Part shown: piece by piece, positions 18,006 through 27,900 of the stretch | How positions within the stretch are numbered: the first letter of the stretch is position 1 | Layout: every line of letters starts with the position of its first letter | Assembly: GCA_902771935.1 (NCBI GenBank) | Contig: CACXYM010000003.1 | Span: 52,813-116,812 of the forward strand | DNA from: an uncultured Bacteroidales bacterium | Lineage (GTDB): Bacteria > Bacteroidota > Bacteroidia > Bacteroidales > Paludibacteraceae | Direction of reading: 5' to 3' | DNA: 64,000 nt | The notes under the pieces: model-generated | The model's database searches: none | What the model was told of the DNA's origin: nothing | Seen by the model: the letters and a program-made list of their open reading frames with translations, nothing else | Position numbers and translations under genes: made by a program

Positions 18006-19122
18006 CTTTTATCGTCAAAAAGGCTTTCGTTAGTTTGTCCCAGCCGTATTTTATCTTTTCCCCTTTAAGGTATTCCGTAAAGTTTTTTTGTCTGTTGTTG
18101 GTGAAATAATCCACCAGTGCAGTGGCGATGGCGTCAGCGTTTGGTTCAACTGCATAGCCCATTTTGCCGTCATGCACTATTTCGCCCAGTCCGCCTACAT
18201 TGGTCACCAATATAGGTTTTTCGAAGTGGAAAGCCACTTGCGTCACACCGCTTTGGGTGGCAGATTTGTATGGTTGCACAATCAAGTCTGCTGCGCCGAA
18301 GTACTTGCGCAAGTCGGCATCCGGAATGAACTCGTTGCGGATGATCACTCTGTCAGTCAACCCGTTACGTACAATCTGCTCGCGATATTTCTCTTCATTT
18401 TCATAGAACTCGCCGGCAATCAGCAGTTGCATGTTCGGTAGTTGCTCTTTCACTTTGCCCATCGCATCTAATAGCAGGTCAAGACCTTTGTATGCGCGCA
18501 CAAGCCCAAAAAACAATATATAATCTTTCTTGCCGTCAAGGTCTAATACTTTGCATGCTGCGGCTTTGGTCATTTGTTCGCCGTAATGATCGTAAATAGG
18601 ATGGGGCGAAGCTATAGCCGGAACGTTGGTCAGTTGGTGTATTTGTTCCACGACGCTTTCGCTCAGGGCAACAAAAGCATCTTGCCGCTTGACGAAGTAA
18701 GGCGCAAAGAGTTTGTCCAGCATACTCTTTTCGTGCGGGAACATATTGTGTACAAGTGCCACACAACGTGTTTTCTTGTTGCGCCGAACGATGGAGCAGA
18801 TAGTGCCGTATAGTGGTGCAAAGAAAGCCATCCAGTAGCAGCAAATCACCATATCAGGTGCCATTTTTTTCAGTTCTCGTCCTACGCGCAGCCAGTTGAA
18901 CGGATTGCAGGAGTTCAGGCGGCGTGTGATGCGTACTCCTTCGGGCGCAGGGTTCGAAGTATATTGCGTCTTGCCGGGAAAGAGGAAGGAGGGATATTGC
19001 AGCGTGAAAGTCCATACCTCCACGTCATGTCCTTCGGCAACAAACTGCTTGGCGAGGCGTTCGTTGAACGTCGCTAATCCGCCTCTGTAGGGCCATGCTG
19101 TTCCTAAAATTACTATTCGCAT
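17998..19122 (-). CDS. glycosyltransferase family 4 (group 1)
   Basis: 374 aa, GT-B fold. N-terminal acceptor domain begins RIVILGTAWPYRGGLATFNERLAKQF; the C-terminal donor domain has ILFFGLVRAYKGLDLLLDAM, NEFIPDADLRKYFGAADLIVQPYKSATQSGVTQVAFHFEKPILVTNVGGL, where the EX7E-type motif is degenerate. It transfers a sugar from a nucleotide or lipid-linked donor in glycan assembly. First gene of the glycan block after thiL; a TCGAAAG-type heptamer array lies in the 33 bp between it and the thiL stop. Confidence 0.9.
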   Translation of the reverse strand: MRIVILGTAWPYRGGLATFNERLAKQFVAEGHDVEVWTFTLQYPSFLFPGKTQYTSNPAPEGVRITRRLNSCNPFNWLRVGRELKKMAPDMVICCYWMAFFAPLYGTICSIVRRNKKTRCVALVHNMFPHEKSMLDKLFAPYFVKRQDAFVALSESVVEQIHQLTNVPAIASPHPIYDHYGEQMTKAAACKVLDLDGKKDYILFFGLVRAYKGLDLLLDAMGKVKEQLPNMQLLIAGEFYENEEKYREQIVRNGLTDRVIIRNEFIPDADLRKYFGAADLIVQPYKSATQSGVTQVAFHFEKPILVTNVGGLGEIVHDGKMGYAVEPNADAIATALVDYFTNNRQKNFTEYLKGEKIKYGWDKLTKAFLTIKDA

Positions 19123-19124
19123 TG

Positions 19125-19155
19125 CTTTCGACTTCTGACTTTCGACTTTCGACTC
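19125..19155. repeat. 7-bp repeat array (CTTTCGA type)
   Basis: Four to five heptamers in the gap between thiL and the GT4 gene: CTTTCGA, CTTCTGA, CTTTCGA, CTTTCGA, then the start of a fifth. Same unit (TCGAAAG on the other strand) as the arrays at 21921, 40035 and 40697. Confidence 0.85.
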
Positions 19156-20181
19156 TTAAAACGCTTGCCAGCCTTGGGCTTGTAGCATCATTTCTTCGCC
19201 GTTGCGACCAACCAAGACTGCGCCGTATTCGGGCTTAGTGATATGGCCAATGATATAGACATCCTCTATCGGCACAAGCTTCTCATAATCGTTGATGTCA
19301 CAGGTAAAAAGCAGCTCATAGTCTTCGCCGCCGTTGAGTGCACAGGTGACGATATTAAGGTTCATCTCTTCCGCAAGCACCGCAGCCTGATAGTCTATTG
19401 GCAGTTTGTCCTCGTAAATAGAGCAGCCGCAGTTAGATTGGTGGCAGATATGCAGTATCTCCGACGACAATCCGTCGCTTATGTCCATCATCGCTGTTGG
19501 TTTAATTCCTGCCTCGCGCAGTTTGGCGATTATATCCCGCCGTGCTTCGGGTTTGAGTTGGCGCTCAAGCAAATACTCCTTGCCCTCAAATGCCAGTTGA
19601 GCTTTCTCATTGCCTTGTGCTACTAAGCGCTCGCGCTCAAGTAATTGCAGTCCCATATAAGCGGTTCCAAGATTGCCCGTTACACAAACGAGATTGTGCT
19701 CTTTAGCGCCGTTGCGATAGATGATATCTTCCGCTTTGGCGGTGCCCAAACAAGTGATAGAGATAGTGAGTCCGGTCATGGATGCGGACGTGTCACCACC
19801 GACTAAATCTACACCATATCGTTCGCAGGCAAGACGGATGCCGTCATACAATGCTTCGATATCTTCCACGCCAAAGCGTTTGGATATGCCGAGCGAAACC
19901 GTTATCTGTGTCGGCGTGCCGTTCATTGCGTAGATATCGGAGAAGTTCACCACCGCAGCCTTGTAGCCGAGGTGTTTGAGTGGCACGTACTCCAAGTTGA
20001 AATGGATACCTTCCAACAGCAGGTCGGTGGTCATCAAAACTCGTTCATCATTACCATAGTTCATCACCGCTGCATCGTCGCCTACGCCTTTTTCGGTGGA
20101 CGGTTGCACGGGTTTAATATTTTCCGTCAAATGACGAATCAGACCAAATTCTCCTAATGTCGAAATCTCTGTTTTGCCCAT
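19156..20181 (-). CDS. thiL: thiamine-monophosphate kinase
   Basis: 341 aa from the ATG at 20181 (MGKTEISTLGEFGLI, the family's usual start; the frame also opens at 20202). ThiL phosphorylates thiamine monophosphate to the diphosphate. Motifs: GVGDDAAVMNY (metal/ATP aspartates), TTDLLLEGIHF, VVNFSDIYAMNG, DLVGGDTSAS, MDISDGLSSEI and NGGEDYELLFT, all in order for this AIR-synthase-like kinase. A promoter with -33 TTG and TATCTTTG lies 19-50 bp upstream on the minus strand. The downstream glycan genes may be read from it. Confidence 0.95.
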   Translation of the reverse strand: MGKTEISTLGEFGLIRHLTENIKPVQPSTEKGVGDDAAVMNYGNDERVLMTTDLLLEGIHFNLEYVPLKHLGYKAAVVNFSDIYAMNGTPTQITVSLGISKRFGVEDIEALYDGIRLACERYGVDLVGGDTSASMTGLTISITCLGTAKAEDIIYRNGAKEHNLVCVTGNLGTAYMGLQLLERERLVAQGNEKAQLAFEGKEYLLERQLKPEARRDIIAKLREAGIKPTAMMDISDGLSSEILHICHQSNCGCSIYEDKLPIDYQAAVLAEEMNLNIVTCALNGGEDYELLFTCDINDYEKLVPIEDVYIIGHITKPEYGAVLVGRNGEEMMLQAQGWQAF

Positions 20182-20199
20182 AATCACATAATTAGCGTG

Positions 20200-20230
20200 C
20201 AAAGATACTACTTTTATTTGGTATACACAA
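20200..20230 (-). promoter_or_regulatory. Bacteroidota promoter for thiL
   Basis: On the minus strand TTG (20230-20228), 20-bp spacer, TATCTTTG (20207-20200), matching the TTTG-N19/21-TAnnTTTG consensus; it lies 18 bp upstream of the thiL ATG. Confidence 0.75.
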
Positions 20231-20232
20231 AT

Positions 20233-20269
20233 AAAAAGTGCAGAAAAACGAAATTTCCTGCACTTTTTT
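20233..20269 (-). terminator. rho-independent terminator, GTGCAG family copy 1
   Basis: Inverted repeat AAAAAGTGCAG / CTGCACTTTTTT around a 14-nt loop, downstream of the minus-strand gene ending at 20288. A-tract and T-tract on both sides make it bidirectional in form. The same stem occurs at 44082 and 49001. Confidence 0.8.
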
Positions 20270-20287
20270 CACTATGCCAACGCTCGA

Positions 20288-20800
20288 TTAGCGCTTAAAT
20301 TCTTTGGTCTCAAAGCCTTGCTTCTCGACCTGAAAATGTTTATGACTATGCTCATTTACTCGCTTATCGCAGCATTGTTTTGGACCGCATGGCTCATCCA
20401 AACGCAGCACTTTTGCTACTTGGCGTGCACTTAAATCTTTGCGAAACTTGTCATAGTATTTGGCTTTCAAGTTAACAAGCTCTTTCTGTTTCTCAAAACG
20501 TTGTTTCGCCAGCTTATCTAACTCTGCGTCAGTCAGTTCCTTGCCTTTTTCGCATTGCGAACGATCGCCTTTTTTATGGAATATTTCATCTACTTTGCCC
20601 GCATATTCACGGTAGAGAGGAGCGAATTTCTTCGCTTGTTCGTCGCTGAGCATCAGCTCGTTAGTAAAGCGTTTGATAGCAAACTCAACACGCTCTTCCT
20701 TACTTAACTGCTTTCCGCCGTTACCTTCTTTTTTCTGCTCTTGCGCAAATACATTTGCTACAAGAATGGCACTAATGGCCAAAAACACAATCTTTTTCAT
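20288..20800 (-). CDS. periplasmic Spy/CpxP-like helical protein, Cys/His-rich end
   Basis: 170 aa with a signal peptide (MKKIVFLAISAILVANVFA). The body is charged and helical: RVEFAIKRFTNELMLSDEQAKKFAPLYREYAGKVDEIF, then LDKLAKQRFEKQKELVNLKAKYYDKFRKDLSARQVAKVLRLDE, which resembles the LTxxQ helix-hairpin pattern of Spy/CpxP periplasmic proteins. The C-terminus has CGPKQCCDKR followed by HSHKH, a possible metal site. Monocistronic: terminator 20 bp downstream. Function is inferred from the helical pattern only. Confidence 0.65.
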   Translation of the reverse strand: MKKIVFLAISAILVANVFAQEQKKEGNGGKQLSKEERVEFAIKRFTNELMLSDEQAKKFAPLYREYAGKVDEIFHKKGDRSQCEKGKELTDAELDKLAKQRFEKQKELVNLKAKYYDKFRKDLSARQVAKVLRLDEPCGPKQCCDKRVNEHSHKHFQVEKQGFETKEFKR

Positions 20801-20839
20801 ACCTTTTCAATTTAATGGTTTCACCCGGATTCACGAATA

Positions 20840-20888
20840 TTCCATAATCACTAATAAATATTCATTAATCATTATTCATTATCCATTT
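20840..20888. repeat. 7-bp repeat array (TTCATTA type)
   Basis: Seven consecutive heptamers: TTCCATA, ATCACTA, ATAAATA, TTCATTA, ATCATTA, TTCATTA, TCCATTT. Degenerate but in register throughout. Confidence 0.7.
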
Positions 20889-21064
20889 TTCCCGGCTTAC
20901 TAACTGCAAAACAAATTCCGTGCCAAACCTTTTTTCATCATTCTTTTTTCCTCATCATCCTTCTTTTTTTCGCGCTATTCTTCTTTTCTCATCGTTTTCT
21001 TTTTTCTCGTCATTTTTCTTTTCTCATCATTTTCTTCTTTCTCCCCTCTTCCTCCCCACATAAC

Positions 21065-21119
21065 TCTACAACATTAACACCTCATCAACACAGGATTAAC
21101 ACAGGATTAACACAGGATA
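21065..21119. repeat. 11-bp-period tandem array B (5 units)
   Basis: Units TCTACAACATT, AACACCTCATC, AACACAGGATT, AACACAGGATT, AACACAGGATA in perfect 11-bp register, upstream of the ruvA promoter. Confidence 0.88.
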
Positions 21120-21207
21120 AGCCTGTTCCTGCCGTGGGGCTGATGTATCAATAAACGTAATTTCGGGCGCAGCAATTGAATTTTTTTATTGAATTCTGCA
21201 TTTTTTT

Positions 21208-21238
21208 TTGCGTAATTCAAATAAAAGCAGTACTTTTG
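21208..21238 (+). promoter_or_regulatory. Bacteroidota promoter for ruvA-sprA
   Basis: TTG (21208-21210), 20-bp spacer, TACTTTTG (21231-21238); about 50 bp upstream of the ruvA ATG. The spacer ends in the AAAAGCAG stretch seen at several promoters in this window. Confidence 0.82.
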
Positions 21239-21290
21239 CGGGCTTAATTTGCGCGTATTGTATATATACGTGCGCTAATTCGTACGGATT

Positions 21291-21917
21291 ATGATAGAGT
21301 ACATCAAAGGAAAATTGACGGAACTGAATCCGACTTATGCGGTTTTGGAAGCTGCCGGAGTGGGGTATGAAATAAACATCGCTTTGCCGACATTCTCGGC
21401 ACTTGCGGGACAAGAGAATGCTGAGGTTCGGCTCTTTGTGAATGAGATTATTCGCGAAGATACGCACGACCTGTATGGTTTCTTCACCAAAGGTGAGCGG
21501 CAACTGTTCATCATGCTGATGACGGTTAGCGGTATTGGTGCCAACACGGCGCGAATGATTATGTCGGCTTATACGGCGGCTGAGATTCGTCAGATCATCG
21601 CAACAGGTAACTCGCGCGCTTTGGCTCAGATCAAAGGCATGGGACCGAAGACGGCACAGCGTATTATCGTGGACTTGAAAGATAAAGTGCTGAAGATAGA
21701 TTTGGGAGACGGAAACGCTTCGCTTAATGATGCCAATGATACGAATGATGTACTGTTCCCTGTGGAAGAGAATCCGGTTAAAACAGAAGCGGTAAGCGCT
21801 TTGATGATGTTGGGCTTCGCCGCAAACGCCAGCGGAAAAGCGGTGGATAAGATACTCAAAGGTGATCCCTTGATGAAAGTGGAAGCTGTGATTCGAGAAG
21901 CACTAAAGATGCTGTAA
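21291..21917 (+). CDS. ruvA: Holliday junction DNA helicase subunit RuvA
   Basis: 208 aa. Domain I OB fold (MIEYIKGKLTELNPTYAVLEAAGVGYEINIALPT), domain II helix-hairpin-helix motifs (MLMTVSGIGANTARMIM and LAQIKGMGPKTAQRIIVDLKDK), and domain III at the C-terminus (AVSALMMLGFAANASGKAVDKIL) that contacts RuvB. RuvA tetramers bind four-way junctions and direct RuvB-driven branch migration. sprA follows on the same strand after 51 bp occupied by heptamer repeats, a gene order common in Bacteroidales. Confidence 0.96.
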   Translation: MIEYIKGKLTELNPTYAVLEAAGVGYEINIALPTFSALAGQENAEVRLFVNEIIREDTHDLYGFFTKGERQLFIMLMTVSGIGANTARMIMSAYTAAEIRQIIATGNSRALAQIKGMGPKTAQRIIVDLKDKVLKIDLGDGNASLNDANDTNDVLFPVEENPVKTEAVSALMMLGFAANASGKAVDKILKGDPLMKVEAVIREALKML

Positions 21918-21920
21918 TTA

Positions 21921-21964
21921 GTCGAAAGTCGAAAGTCGAAAGCTGAAAGGTCAAAAGTCGAAAG
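21921..21964. repeat. 7-bp repeat array (GTCGAAA type) between ruvA and sprA
   Basis: Units GTCGAAA, GTCGAAA, GTCGAAA, GCTGAAA, GGTCAAAA (one extra base), GTCGAAA, GCG. It fills nearly the entire gap and ends 4 bp before the sprA TTG start, so it occupies the position of the ribosome binding site. Confidence 0.9.
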
Positions 21965-21968
21965 CGAT

Positions 21969-24900
21969 TTGAAAATTAAACGGATAGTACATATTTTAGT
22001 TCTGTTACTGCTGCCAATCATCTTGCTAGCACAAAGCCGTCAGCCGCTTATTCCGTCTGCACGTAATGACCGCCGGATGGCAGAAGAGCGTGAACGGGCA
22101 AGACAGGATTCCATTCGTGCTGCCAGCAATGTGGTGACTACGGATGGCACGGAACTGACTGCAGCACAAGATTCATCCATCATGAATCCTCTAAGTGCTG
22201 ACCGTATCGGCGATGTGAAAACAGAAGTGGTGTACGATCCGGTTACTGGCGGCTACATCATCCATACTAAAATAGGCGATACCGATATTGCAACGCCGTA
22301 TCTGCTTAACGAGCAAGAATATAAGGAATATTCCGAACGCGAGATGATGCACCGCTACTGGCAGGAGAAGATTGGCGAAGTCGAACACAATAACGAGCGC
22401 AAGTTCGATATAACGGACATGAAGTTCAATATCGGTCCTGCGGATAAAGTGTTTGGTCCCGGTGGTGTGCAACTCAAACTGCAAGGTAGTGCGGAATTAC
22501 TCTTCGGCTTCAAGCACCAGTTCGTTGATAACCCGAGTCTGACTCTCAAAGCGCGGAATAATAATATCTTTGACTTTGACGAAAAGATACAAGTTAATGT
22601 CAACGGTAAAGTGGGAACGCGCCTTAATTTCAACCTCAATTATAATACAGAGGCTTCATTCTCCTTCGACCAACAAAACCTCAAAATGGCTTATAAGGGC
22701 GAAGAGGATGATATCATTCAGTCCATTGAGGCTGGTAATGTGTCGATGGATTTGAACTCGTCCCTTATCCGCGGAACGCAAGCGTTGTTCGGTTTCAAGA
22801 CAACTCTGAAATTCGGCAAACTCAAAATACAAGGTCTTATTTCGCAACAGAACTCCGAGAGCCAAACCGTTAATAGCCAAGGTGGTGCGCAGATGACCAA
22901 GTTCGAAATTGATGCCGATAAATACGATGAGAACCGGCACTTCTTCTTAGGCTATTTCTTCCGCGATAAGTATGAAGAGGCAATGGCAGCGTTACCCTAT
23001 GTGGCCAGTGGCGTAACGATTAACAAAATTGAGGTGTGGGTAACGAATAAGCGTGCCACATATGACCAAGCACGTAATATCGTTGCTTTAGTGGACTTGG
23101 GCGAAGTGCAAAACCATATTTACAATCCCAAATGGGTGCCGAACGGGCAAGTACCGCAGAACATTTCCAACTCCATGTACGATAATCTGCGATCGCTTCC
23201 GGGAATACGCGATATTCAGCAAGTTAGTACAGTGCTGCAAGGCGAAAATATGGAGAGTGGCGATGAGTTTGAGAAGATTGAGTCGGCTCGATTGCTTTCC
23301 AGCAGCGAATATACACTCAATAGCGCTTTAGGTTATATCTCTCTTAAATCAGCATTGAATCAAGACGAAGTGCTGGCTGTAGCCTATGAGTTTACTTATG
23401 GAGGCCAAGTGTATCAAGTGGGTGAGTTCTCAACCGATGCCAGCGATGAATTGAAAGCACCTAATACGCTGATGCTGAAGATGTTGAAATCGTCCATTAA
23501 TGCACCTCACGCCTATAACTCTGCCCGTAAGAACGACAAATATGGTACGTGGGACTTGATGATGAAGAACGTCTATTCACTGGGCGCGTCATCTCTCACT
23601 AATGAGAAATTTGAGTTCTATATCAATTACCGCAATGACTCACTCGGTACGGATTTGCAGTATCTGCCAGAGTCTGTGATTAAGGGCAAGCAACTCTTGC
23701 GTGTGATGCAGCTTGACCGCTTGGATGCGCGCAACAATCCGGCTTCCGACGGACACTTTGACTTCATCGAAGGATATACCGTACAATCCGGAACGGGACG
23801 CGTCTTCTTCCCTGTACTGGAGCCGTTCGGTAGTTATCTCAGGTCGCAGATTAAGGACGATAAGATAGCCGAACGATATGTTTTCCAAGAACTATATGAC
23901 TCCACATTGGTTATTGCGCAGGAATTAACCGAAAAGAATAAGTTCACTCTCAAAGGTAAGTACAAGGGCACCAGCGGAAGTCAGATAAGTTTGGGCGCAA
24001 TGAACGTTCCTCGCGGAAGTGTAACCGTTACCGCCGGCGGTGCTACGTTGATTGAGAACGTGGATTATACCGTTGACTACGCGATGGGAACGGTGACTAT
24101 TTTGAATGAGTCCATTCTGGAATCCGGAACAGCGGTGCAGTGTAAGCTGGAGAACCAGTCGACCTTCTCTCTACAAAGAAAGAGCTTATTTGGTGCGCAT
24201 TTAGAGTACGAGTTCAACAAGGATTTGGTTGTGGGCGCTACGATTATGCACTTGCGCGAAAAACCGCTGACAACGAAAGTAAACACAGGTAGTGAACCAT
24301 TGGCGAATACTGTTTGGGGCGTAAACGCTTCGTGGAAAACTGATTTGCCATGGCTGACAAATGCTTTGGACAAGATTCCGTGGATGAGCGTCTCGGCACC
24401 ATCTACGTTCCAAATCAATGCGGAGTTTGCGCACTTGATACCGGGGCATACGAATGATGTGGGTAAAGCTGGAACAGCGTATATCGACGACTTTGAGTCT
24501 ACAAAGACCAATATCGATGTGCATTATCCGAGTATGTGGTTCCTCGCATCAACGCCGTATAACCCGTCATCGTCCAAGCAGTTTAATACCGAAGATGCAA
24601 AACTGTCTAATGATATTCGCTATAACCGTAACCGTGCGTTGCTGAACTGGTATCATGTGGATCCTATTTTCGGTTATCCGCAAGCCAATACGCCGGCGCA
24701 TATCAAAGATGACTTGAATGCTTTGAGTGACCACCGCACACGTATCGTTCTGCAAGATGAGATTTATCCAACCAAAGGTCAAGCCGCATCGAATGAGGAT
24801 GTGCGTTTGACAGTGCTCAATCTCTCTTTCTATCCCGATCAGCGTGGACCATACAACGTGAGTGCTTCGGAGTTTAATTCGGATGGTAATCTGACTAATC

Positions 24901-27900
24901 CTCAGAATCGTTGGGGTGGTATCATGCGCAAACTGGATAATACCGATTTTGAGAAAGCCAACATCGAATATATTGAGTTCTGGCTCATGGATCCGGCTCT
25001 GACTAACCCCAATGGTTTTGATGGTGAGTTATACATCAACTTGGGTGATATCAGTGAGGATATTTTGCGAGACGGTAAGAAAAGTTTCGAGCACGGTCTG
25101 CCGGTTAGCGCAACAGATGCTGTTCGCCTCGATTCCACGATATGGGGACTTATGCCGCGCACTACTTCTACAACCGTTGCCTTCTCTAACGAATCTGGCT
25201 CTCGTATTCATCAAGATGTAGGTCTTAACGGTTTGTCCACGGAACAAGAGTTACAGTTCTCCTTCAACGGCACATATCCTTACCGTGACTTCGTGAACGC
25301 GATGCGTGAAAAAGTGACTAACCAGACTGTTCGTCGTGAATGGGAGAACAACCCGTTCTCTCCGTTTAATGACCCGTCCGGTGATAAATATCACTACTAT
25401 CGTGGTACCGATTATGATGAACAGGAAGTATCAGTTCTAAATCGCTACAAGCAGTTCAACAATACCGAAGGTAACTCACCCGATTCGGAGAATCAAACCG
25501 AGTCATATGGTACGGCTTCAACTCTTTCTCCGGATATAGAAGATATCAATAATGATAACACGCTGAGCGAGATAGAGCGTTACTATCAGTACAAAGTTAT
25601 TTTGCGTCCTGATATGATGCAAGTAGGTAAGCAGCATATCGCTGAAAAGAAAGTGGCTCATGTGACTTTGCGCAACGGCGAGAAAGTCGACGTCAACTGG
25701 TATCAGTTCAAGATACCTCTTCGTGGCGACAGCGCAACAATGCAAACGGTAGGAAACATCCGCAACTTCAAGTCTATCCGCTTTATGCGTTTGTACATGA
25801 CAAACTGCCAACAGGAAACACACTTGCGTTTTGCTACCTTGGACTTAGTTCGTGGTGAATGGCGTGCCTATAACAAAGACCTTGCACCTCTTGGGGCAAC
25901 TGTCAATAAAGGTGCTTCACTTGATGTGGAAGCTGTGAACATAGAAGAAAACTATAGTAAAACTCCTGTCAACTATATCTTACCTCCTGGTGTTTCGCGT
26001 CAAACCGACCCGGGACAAGCACAACTCGTTCCGCTGAACGAACAATCCATGGTACTCCGTGTACATAATCTGTCGCCAAAGGATGCACGTGCCGTCTACA
26101 AGAATACGACCTACGACATGCGCAACTACAAGCACTTCCAGATGTTTGTTCACGCTGAGGCAATGGAGGAGGCACCGAATCTGAATAATGGAGATTTGAC
26201 CTGCTTTGTGCGTCTTGGTACTGACCTAAAGAATAACTATTACGAATACGAAATTCCTTTGGTACTTACCGAACCGGGTATTTACAATAACGATAACGAA
26301 AACGACCGCTATAAAGTTTGGCCGAAAGCCAACTATTTCGACTTCCCGTTCAAAGTGTTGACAGATGCAAAAACGGAACGTAACAAGGCCAAACGGGCAG
26401 GAAACACCAATGTAGGTAATACAATTCCGTATATCATCTATGATGAGGCCAACGGTAAACCGCAGAACCGTATTACCGTCATGGGTAACCCGACTTTGCA
26501 GGAAGTGGAGTGCATCATGATTGGTATCCGCAACAACGGTGTTGAGATGACAAGTGGTGAGGTCTGGGTCAACGAGATGCGACTCAGTGAATTTAACGAG
26601 CAAGGTGGTGTCGCGGCTATGGCTAATGCGTCACTCGCTATAAGTGATATTGCGCAAGTGAATGTGGCAGGTCAATTGGAAACTGCCGGATATGGAAGCA
26701 TTGAATCGAACGTGCTCAGCCGTAATATGGAGAATAATTACCAACTCTCTGTCTCGGCAGCGATGGAAGTGGGACGTCTCTTCCCCGAAAAGGCTAAACT
26801 GCAGATTCCTGTATATGTGTCCTATTCAACGAATACCTCGTCACCTGACTATAATCCGTTCGACACGGATGTTAAATTGAAAGAGTCATTGGACGAACTG
26901 GAAACCAAGGCAGAGCGGGATTCGCTCAAACAGATATCCAATACTGTGATGGAGTCCACTAACTTCTCCGTCACGAACTTCAAGGTAAATATCAAGTCGA
27001 AGAAGAAAGATATGTTCTACGACCCGGCTAACTTCTCTATTTCTGCATCGTACAATAAACAGCATGAGCATTCGCCTGAGATCGAGAAAAACGTTACAAC
27101 TGACCATAAAGGTTCATTTAATTATTCATACTCTTTCAATCCCAAACCTTGGGAGCCTTTCAAGAATAAGGAGAAAGTGAAGAATGTGAAACTTATCAGC
27201 GAGCTTAACTTCTACTACTTGCCGCAGTCGTGGGGCTTTAACACGAATATGCATCGTACATTCTCGCACATGAAACTGCGTGACTTCAATGCCGACCCGT
27301 CTGCCAAAATGGACCTTACATATTCAAAGGACTTCACGTGGGATCGTAATTTCGACTTTAAATACGACCTGACCAAGAACATGAAGTTCACCTTCCAAAC
27401 GGCTATGAACTCCACTGTGGATGAGGGTACGTTCACAAAAGAAATTATTGATGAGTATCACTTCTCCAATGACTATTACGAGGCATGGAAAGATACAATC
27501 CAGCGCAGTCTTGCTAAATGGGGTGCTCCTTATACCTATCAGCAAGTATTCACGGCTTCGTGGAACGTGCCGTTCAACCGTATTCCATATGTAGAGGCAC
27601 TCTCCGCAACAGCATCCTATAATGCTAACTACAGCTGGTCTCGAACTACCAGCACCAAGACGGATCAGGAATTAGGTAATACCATTTCATCTGTTCAGTC
27701 GTGGCAGATAGACGGAGGCATTAATTTCGAAACTTTATATGGCAAGTCTAAGTACTGGAAAAACATGACCCAGAAGTACACAAGTACGCGCCGTGGACGT
27801 GCCTTCAAACCTAAGACTTACACTCAGACCGTAGTTGCAGAAAAAGGTGTAGCACAAGAGATTATACACCGTCTGGGTGCGGAACAAGTAACTATTACTG

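Larger units (their letters stand above)
20801..21290. other. gene-free region with three kinds of simple repeats and the ruvA promoter
   Basis: 490 bp without a gene. From left to right it holds a 7-bp-period ATTCATT array (20840-20888), a 127-bp pyrimidine-rich tract (about 20930-21056) built of degenerate TTTTCTCATCA-like pieces, an 11-bp-period array (21065-21119), then the ruvA promoter (21208-21238). No convincing promoter for the minus-strand gene at 20800 was found in it. Confidence 0.8.
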
